Positions 59,526 to 64,000 of a stretch of 64,000 nt of DNA are shown here, piece after piece. Location: contig CAZVGZ010000002.1 in assembly GCA_964627605.1 (NCBI GenBank), positions 106,252 through 170,251 on the forward strand, read 5' to 3'. Source of the stretch: CAZVGZ01 sp964627605 (GTDB lineage Bacteria; Latescibacterota; MWCZ01; CAZVGZ01). Under the pieces are notes generated by a model that was given only the letters and a program-made list of their open reading frames with translations, had not been told where the DNA came from and did not search any database. Both the position numbers and the translations under genes were made by a program. Each line of letters starts with the position of its first letter. Positions within the stretch are counted from its first letter, which is position 1.

Positions 59526-61052
59526 ATGCTTGACACTGTTGACCTGTCCAGGCGTCTAGATAAGGCGTCTTACGCGGAGTGGTTCCCCGCGCTACAGTCC
59601 GATCTTGCGGTCCTTCAACAGAAAGCGTTTGAAGCCAAAATGCCAGTGTCAATCGTGTTTGAGGGGTGGCACGCTGCTGGCAGGGGCGACGCGATCATGA
59701 CACTGGTGAACCCGATGGACCCCCGTGGATTTCGGGTGCGCCAAATGTCGCCGCCAGGTAAGGATGAGCAGTCCTATCCGTTTCTGTGGCGTTATTGGAA
59801 GGAACTGCCTCCAGCGGGCTGGATCGGCATGTTCGATGGCTCGTGGTACAACAGGGTGTTAAGGGAGCGAATAGAGGGAACCATCGAGCCACGACAGTGG
59901 CAGAACGCCTATCAAGAGATATCTCAGTTTGAGCGGCAGCTTGTTGACGACGATATGGTCGTAATCAAGCTGTTCATGCATATTAGCAAGAAAGAGCTGA
60001 AGAGACGGCTCAAGTGGCTCGAAAAAAACCCCGCAGAAAGCTGGCGGGTCACCCCTGAGACCTGGAAAAACTACAAAAACTATGATGACCACCTCCGTGT
60101 GGCCGACGAGATGCTCGAACGCACAAACACCAGCGATGCCCCATGGACTGTCGTTGAGGCAACCCAGCGGCGCTATCGGCGCGTAAAGATTATCCAGACA
60201 GTCAGCAAAGCGATTGAGGATGGGCTTGAACTGAAAAGGCGTCGCCAAGAACAGCGCGAACTGCACGACACCAGGTTCACAGAGGTGGACCCCGCAACTA
60301 CCACCGCTACAGCGCTCAAAGACATTCCGACGATACTCGACCGCGCCGATCTTTCGGTCAGACTTAGGAAAAAAGAGTACAACGAGGAGCTCATCGGTCT
60401 CCAAGAGCGGTTGAGGGACTTGGAGTTCGAATGTTTTAAGAGGCGAGTTCCAGTCGTGATCGCCTACGAAGGTTGGGATGCTGCTGGAAAAGGCGGCAAC
60501 ATCAAACGGGTGACCGAACTGCTCGACCCTCGTGGCTATGAGGTGATCCCCATCGCCGCGCCATCCAGCGAGGAGCGGGTTCACCACTACCTGTGGCGGT
60601 TTTGGCGGCGTATTCCTAAAGCTGGCCACATAGGTATATTCGATCGCACATGGTATGGCCGTGTGTTAGTGGAATGGCTTGAAGGGTTTATCGACCGGGA
60701 GACCTATCAGCGGTCATTCCAGGAGATAACCGAATTTGAGCAGAGTCTGGTCAATTTTGGTACTGTAGTGGTCAAGTTCTGGATTCATATAGACAAAGAT
60801 GAGCAGTTCGCGCGTTTCGAGTCCAGGCAGCAGATACCAGAGAAACAGCATAAGATCACCGATGAAGACTGGCGCAACCGCGAGAAGTGGGACGCCTACG
60901 CCGAGGTGATTACTGAGATGATCGAGCGCACGAGTACCAGCTATGCACCGTGGACAATCGTTGAGGGCAACAACAAACGCTGGGCGCGTGTCAAAGCCAC
61001 TAAAACAATAATAACGGCTATCGAGAATACCCTTGATCGGACCGACGCTTAG
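59526..61052 (+). CDS. pap: Polyphosphate:AMP phosphotransferase (tandem PPK2)
   Basis: Uses polyphosphate to phosphorylate AMP to ADP. The 508-residue protein has two PPK2 domains in tandem. The C-terminal domain keeps the Walker A motif YEGWDAAGKGGNIKRV (about residues 314-329) and Walker B-like IGIFDRTWYGRVLVEW (about 371-386). The N-terminal domain has a weakened copy, FEGWHAAGRGDAI with Arg in place of Lys, as expected where one domain is catalytic. Start ATG 59526 has GGGAGGG upstream; an earlier frame to 59436 is rejected. It links nucleotide pools to polyphosphate reserves. Confidence 0.92.
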   Translation: MLDTVDLSRRLDKASYAEWFPALQSDLAVLQQKAFEAKMPVSIVFEGWHAAGRGDAIMTLVNPMDPRGFRVRQMSPPGKDEQSYPFLWRYWKELPPAGWIGMFDGSWYNRVLRERIEGTIEPRQWQNAYQEISQFERQLVDDDMVVIKLFMHISKKELKRRLKWLEKNPAESWRVTPETWKNYKNYDDHLRVADEMLERTNTSDAPWTVVEATQRRYRRVKIIQTVSKAIEDGLELKRRRQEQRELHDTRFTEVDPATTTATALKDIPTILDRADLSVRLRKKEYNEELIGLQERLRDLEFECFKRRVPVVIAYEGWDAAGKGGNIKRVTELLDPRGYEVIPIAAPSSEERVHHYLWRFWRRIPKAGHIGIFDRTWYGRVLVEWLEGFIDRETYQRSFQEITEFEQSLVNFGTVVVKFWIHIDKDEQFARFESRQQIPEKQHKITDEDWRNREKWDAYAEVITEMIERTSTSYAPWTIVEGNNKRWARVKATKTIITAIENTLDRTDA

Positions 61053-61264
61053 CCGGTGCGTCTGTTGTAGCCAAGAGCGCTGGGTTTTGCTGAAACCATG
61101 GGTCGATAGAGGGCTGACGAACGCCCAATTTGTCAAACTCGCTCGGTTGGTCGGTTCGGCCAATTGAGCGGCGGCTACCCGTCTTGACTCTGTCGAGTAG
61201 TATCGGCAAGAGTATTTCTATTCAGAACAGTTAGGTCGGCATCACAAACCCTAAGGAGAACAGA

Positions 61265-62644
61265 TTGTCCGAAGACACACGAAAACAGCAGGCCTTGGCA
61301 CTCCAGGGGGGGATGAAGGCCGTCAGCGGAATAGAAGGTCAGGGCGAGCCGAAAATCGGCGTCGAAGAGTTTATGTCATTGGCGGAGAGGTTCGGCTTTT
61401 CTGAGGGTACTTTGGCGAAAATAGAGAGCGCAGTCAAAGCCGAGGATATGGGCGCTGGGCCTTTTCTGGGCAACTACTACGCCGATATGCCTGAGACCAA
61501 AAACCAGGCGTTTCAGCGGGCAGCCAGGGAGATGTTCGACGTTCCATACGCGCTCGCGGTCAGTTCTGGTACCGGGGCGCTGCATGCGGCGTTCGTGGCT
61601 GCTGGCGTCGGACCTGGAACCGAGGTGATCTGCCCAGCCATCGGATTCTATGCGACCGCAGCAGCGGTGGTGATGGCCCGCGGAGTGCCGATTTTCTGCG
61701 ATGTTGACGAGTCGCTCCATATGGACCCCAAGAAGATCGAGTCTCTGATAACGCCCCGCACCGTTGCGCTTGCTCCGACGCACGTAATGGGCGGCGTTTG
61801 TGATATGGACCCGATTTTGGAAGTTGCTAAATCTCATGACATCAAAGTCGTGGAGGATTGCGCCCAGACGTGCGGTGGAACTTACAATGGACGCAGTGTC
61901 GGCTCTTTGGGTGATATCGGCTGCTTTAGCATCTCGTCATATAAGATTGTCGGGGGTGGTGAGGGTGGCTTACTGATTATGTCCGACGAGCGACTGTGGG
62001 ACAGGGCTAACTGCCTAGCGGAAGGCGGAGGTTTGTGGCGACCCGACAGGTTCGGGCCTCCAAGGTATGAGGGGGAGCTGTTTGTAGGTACGAACTACAG
62101 ATTGTCTGAGCTTGAAGCTGCGGTGGACGTGCCTCAGATGGCTAAGCTACCCGCCACGTTAGATCGTTTTCGCAGCGTCAAAAATAGTATTGTGGAGCAG
62201 CTAGATACCTACAGTGAGATACGTCCACAAAAAACAAACGACGCCGACGGCGACGTGGGGTACATGCTCCGGTTTTTCCCTGAAACAATCGAACTTGGTG
62301 GACGGATTGTGGAGGCGCTCAACGCCGAGGGTGTAGAGTGCGGAATGCGAGGTGAGGGTGGTCGCCCTGACTGGCACATCTACCACGGTATGTTCCCGAT
62401 CATGCTTCGCGCCGGGGCTACAAAGGGCGATCGACCGTTTGATGACCCGATCTACACAAGCCAGGGCGGCGAAGTGACCTACTCCAAAGGCGACTGCCCG
62501 GTGGCAGACGATCTATTTGATCGGGTGATTACTATCGGCCTTAACCAGTGGTACACAGCGACAGATTGCACCAATGTAGCCGAGGGCATCAACAAAGTGC
62601 TCACAGCCTACTGCACACAGGACCCAAGTGGTGCAAAATGGTGA
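61265..62644 (+). CDS. DegT/DnrJ/EryC1/StrS-family PLP aminotransferase
   Basis: Sugar aminotransferase-type PLP enzyme of 459 residues. It starts at TTG 61265 with AAGGAG seven bases upstream. The fold-type I core shows AVSSGTGALHAAFVAAGVGP (about residues 98-117), VVEDCAQTCGGTYNGRSVGS (about 195-214) and the PLP lysine Lys227 in SISSYKIVGGGEGG. The family makes amino-sugars for surface polysaccharides or antibiotics, and some members have other roles. The gene stands alone, so its sugar substrate is open. Confidence 0.88.
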   Translation: MSEDTRKQQALALQGGMKAVSGIEGQGEPKIGVEEFMSLAERFGFSEGTLAKIESAVKAEDMGAGPFLGNYYADMPETKNQAFQRAAREMFDVPYALAVSSGTGALHAAFVAAGVGPGTEVICPAIGFYATAAAVVMARGVPIFCDVDESLHMDPKKIESLITPRTVALAPTHVMGGVCDMDPILEVAKSHDIKVVEDCAQTCGGTYNGRSVGSLGDIGCFSISSYKIVGGGEGGLLIMSDERLWDRANCLAEGGGLWRPDRFGPPRYEGELFVGTNYRLSELEAAVDVPQMAKLPATLDRFRSVKNSIVEQLDTYSEIRPQKTNDADGDVGYMLRFFPETIELGGRIVEALNAEGVECGMRGEGGRPDWHIYHGMFPIMLRAGATKGDRPFDDPIYTSQGGEVTYSKGDCPVADDLFDRVITIGLNQWYTATDCTNVAEGINKVLTAYCTQDPSGAKW

Positions 62645-63122
62645 TAGGCCCCCTGCACCAAGCGGTGTAGTATTAGCGCAGGCAGCGCAGTCAGAATGAA
62701 GTTGTCGGTCATCGGCGTGGACATCAACCGACGTCGCATCCAGGCGGTCGTTGATGTTTGGACCCGCACGGTGCCAGCCAGGTAAATATTTCTGTCTGCG
62801 CTGAATTTCATGCCCACCAGGTAGGTCGTTTCGCTGGCTTTTCCTGCTGTATCATTCATCAAATCCGAATGAGCAGCGCAGCGGCTTTTGCATTAGCAAC
62901 GGCTCGCGATGTGTCGATGCGATCGCGGTCCGCTATTCAACCGAGTCAAACCACGCTTGTTCACGCTGACTCTCAGCCCCTCCGCAATCGCCACAAGACG
63001 CTCTGATCCCCCGCTCGGAAACGGGTTAACTCACCACCACGCTAGCTCCTCAAACCTGTCCACAACTGATTCCATCGCCCCTTCCCAACGACCTGATCCG
63101 CAAGCAAAATGCCACAGCCCCT
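62645..63122. other. Gene-free interval
   Basis: About 480 bases between the aminotransferase and the Rrf2 gene. A minus-strand frame (62608-62862) of 84 codons has a natural-looking stretch (TYLVGMKFSADRNIYLAG) but overlaps the 3' end of the aminotransferase gene, has no clear ribosome-binding site and matches nothing I know. I see no RNA gene, repeat or terminator here that I can support. Confidence 0.4.
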
Positions 63123-63141
63123 TGATAATAGAGACAAAACG

Positions 63142-63154
63142 GATAATACTTATC
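63142..63154 (+). promoter_or_regulatory. Palindromic operator in front of the Rrf2 gene
   Basis: GATAA-TAC-TTATC is a perfect interrupted palindrome 20 bases before the Rrf2 start codon, within an AT-rich stretch that also holds TTGATA (63123) and TATAGT (63157). Rrf2 regulators commonly repress their own promoters, so this is a likely autoregulatory site. The -35/-10 spacing in this stretch is not ideal. Confidence 0.45.
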
Positions 63155-63174
63155 TGTATAGTCGGAGACTCTGT

Positions 63175-63651
63175 ATGATAGGTAATACTACTGCGCTTGC
63201 TATCAAGGCTATTCTGTTCCTGTCGCTGGACGGGAGCAGCACTCCCGTGGCGCCGAGGCTGATTGCAGATCAGTTGGGCGCTTCCCCAACTTACACCGCC
63301 AAGGTGATGCGCAGTCTTGTAAGGGCGGGGATTCTTAGAGCGTACCGAGGCGCGCAAGGGGGAGTCACCCTTAGCCGCCCCTCTGAGGAGATCACCATGC
63401 GCGCGGTGTTAGAGGCGTGTCAGGGGCAGATTTTCGGAGACCTTTGCAGCGATACACCTTCGTTGGACGGCGTTTGCAGTTTCCATAGAGCGATGGCGGA
63501 GCTTCACGACTCGATAATCGAAGTCCTCTCCAAATGGTCAATAGCCGATCTGGCGCAATGCCCGGTGCATACAGGCGAGCCGGACGAGGCCAAAGATTGC
63601 AGAATGTTTGGGGTTGTTCCCAACAACCCAGACTTCGTGTTTCCGACGTAA
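63175..63651 (+). CDS. Rrf2-family transcriptional regulator
   Basis: A 158-residue winged-helix regulator of the IscR/NsrR/RsrR type. The N-terminal domain shows VAPRLIADQLGASPTYTAKV and MRSLVRAGILRAYRGAQGGV (about residues 23-62), with SRP before the dimer helix. Three cysteines (CQGQIFGDLC and GVCSFH, about residues 82, 91 and 101) match the [Fe-S]-binding loop of redox- or NO-sensing members. It starts at ATG 63175. The preceding palindrome suggests autoregulation. No iron-sulfur assembly genes follow before the window ends. Confidence 0.88.
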   Translation: MIGNTTALAIKAILFLSLDGSSTPVAPRLIADQLGASPTYTAKVMRSLVRAGILRAYRGAQGGVTLSRPSEEITMRAVLEACQGQIFGDLCSDTPSLDGVCSFHRAMAELHDSIIEVLSKWSIADLAQCPVHTGEPDEAKDCRMFGVVPNNPDFVFPT

Positions 63652-63798
63652 TACCGGTCTGCACAACTACCTAAATGTCGGCATATATTGTCTCAGATGA
63701 CCAGTCTCGCGCAACCCTTATCCCAACTCTATCATTGCCGCTTGACCCGGATGGCCTTGGGCGGTATTGTCAGAACTTCTGCACTGGTTGCGGATTTT

Positions 63799-63871
63799 TC
63801 CGGCGTAGCTCAATTGGCAGAGCGGGTGGCTGTTAACCACTAGGTTACAGGTTCAAGTCCTGTCGCCGGAG
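63799..63871 (+). tRNA. tRNA-Asn (anticodon GTT)
   Basis: Complete cloverleaf: acceptor TCCGGCG/CGCCGGA, D stem GCTC/GAGC, anticodon stem GGTGG/CCACT (one mismatch or wobble) with loop CTGTTAA giving anticodon GTT, T arm ACAGG-TTCAAGT-CCTGT, discriminator G. No CCA is encoded, unlike the two tRNAs at the left end, so the CCA-adding enzyme at 26.7 kb would be needed. Confidence 0.95.
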
Positions 63872-63877
63872 CTTGAT

Positions 63878-63923
63878 AGGACGTAGGCCACTTTTTTCAC
63901 CAGAAGTTGTCTGCGTCCTTTGT
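63878..63923 (+). terminator. Probable terminator after tRNA-Asn
   Basis: AGGACGTAG (63878-63886) pairs with CTGCGTCCT (63911-63919), nine pairs with one G-U, across a 24-base loop. TTGTTGTTTG follows. The large loop makes it weaker than a textbook terminator. Its place just behind the tRNA gene supports the role. Confidence 0.5.
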
Positions 63924-64000
63924 TGTTTGCGGTTCGTATCTGCAAGAATATCAAAGGGTTGCCGATAGTTTGGCAGAATTACTCCACTGTAAATCATCGA

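Noticed and set aside
62608..62862. 84-codon minus-strand frame after the aminotransferase gene
   Set aside because: It overlaps the 3' end of a real gene, lacks a ribosome-binding site and matches no known family.
1..64000. CRISPR array, insertion sequence, prophage, rRNA or replication origin
   Set aside because: No regularly spaced repeats, transposase, integrase, phage structural gene, rRNA segment or DnaA-box cluster is visible.

Overview
This window comes from a Gram-negative-type bacterial chromosome. It has an nuo complex I operon, a soluble lytic transglycosylase, HU, SppA and standard aminoacyl-tRNA synthetases. TAA, TAG and TGA are all used as stops, and GTG and TTG starts are frequent. 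The mix of phytanoyl-CoA dioxygenase, DUF4159, a DUF6785/OPT-like membrane protein, DegT transaminase, Gfo/Idh oxidoreductase, sialidase-like propellers and many uncharacterised TIM barrels resembles uncultivated candidate phyla such as Poribacteria or Latescibacterota. That placement is an inference from gene content; no rRNA gene is present to prove it.

Layout. 1-300: tRNA-Pro and tRNA-Arg with a terminator, minus strand. 0.4-4.3 kb: HU and SppA (minus), then an L-arabinokinase-like GHMP kinase with GalT (plus). 4.3-6.5 kb: a strong isolated promoter with a C9A9 tract and a tiny ORF, an unknown TIM-barrel protein, and a scar joining the 3' ends of a rhodanese gene and an FRG-domain gene. 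6.6-16 kb: housekeeping genes (glyS, a polyprenol/DAG-kinase-like gene, map with a broken upstream copy, gerW, tyrS) mixed with an OPT-like transporter, a sialidase-like protein and DUF4159. 16-26.5 kb: nuoFGHIJKLMN on the minus strand, with nuoA-E absent. 26.7-28.2 kb: the CCA-adding enzyme.

28.3-37.2 kb is the most unusual block. A 1,448-residue megaenzyme (fatty acyl reductase, acyl-AMP ligase, acyl carrier protein and PlsC acyltransferase) is followed directly by a HAD phosphatase, a zinc dehydrogenase, a LarA/DUF2088 protein and a YegS-type lipid kinase. The architecture recalls ElbD-type ether-lipid enzymes of myxobacteria. I read it as a lipid assembly cluster, possibly for alkyl or ether glycerolipids, with an odd ligase P-loop.

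37-55 kb is an accessory, probably carbohydrate-related region: VOC protein, amidohydrolase, several beta-propellers, a phosphodiesterase/alkaline-phosphatase-type enzyme, a His-rich metal-transporter-like protein, TIM barrels, an esterase and a Gfo/Idh plus isomerase operon. It is dotted with broken genes (in-frame stops, one frameshift). 55-64 kb: lytic transglycosylase with PHP phosphoesterase, PhyH dioxygenase, polyphosphate:AMP phosphotransferase, DegT transaminase, an Rrf2 regulator with its own palindrome, and tRNA-Asn.

A recurring theme is gene erosion. At least six genes are clearly broken or reduced to remnants, while the housekeeping genes look intact.
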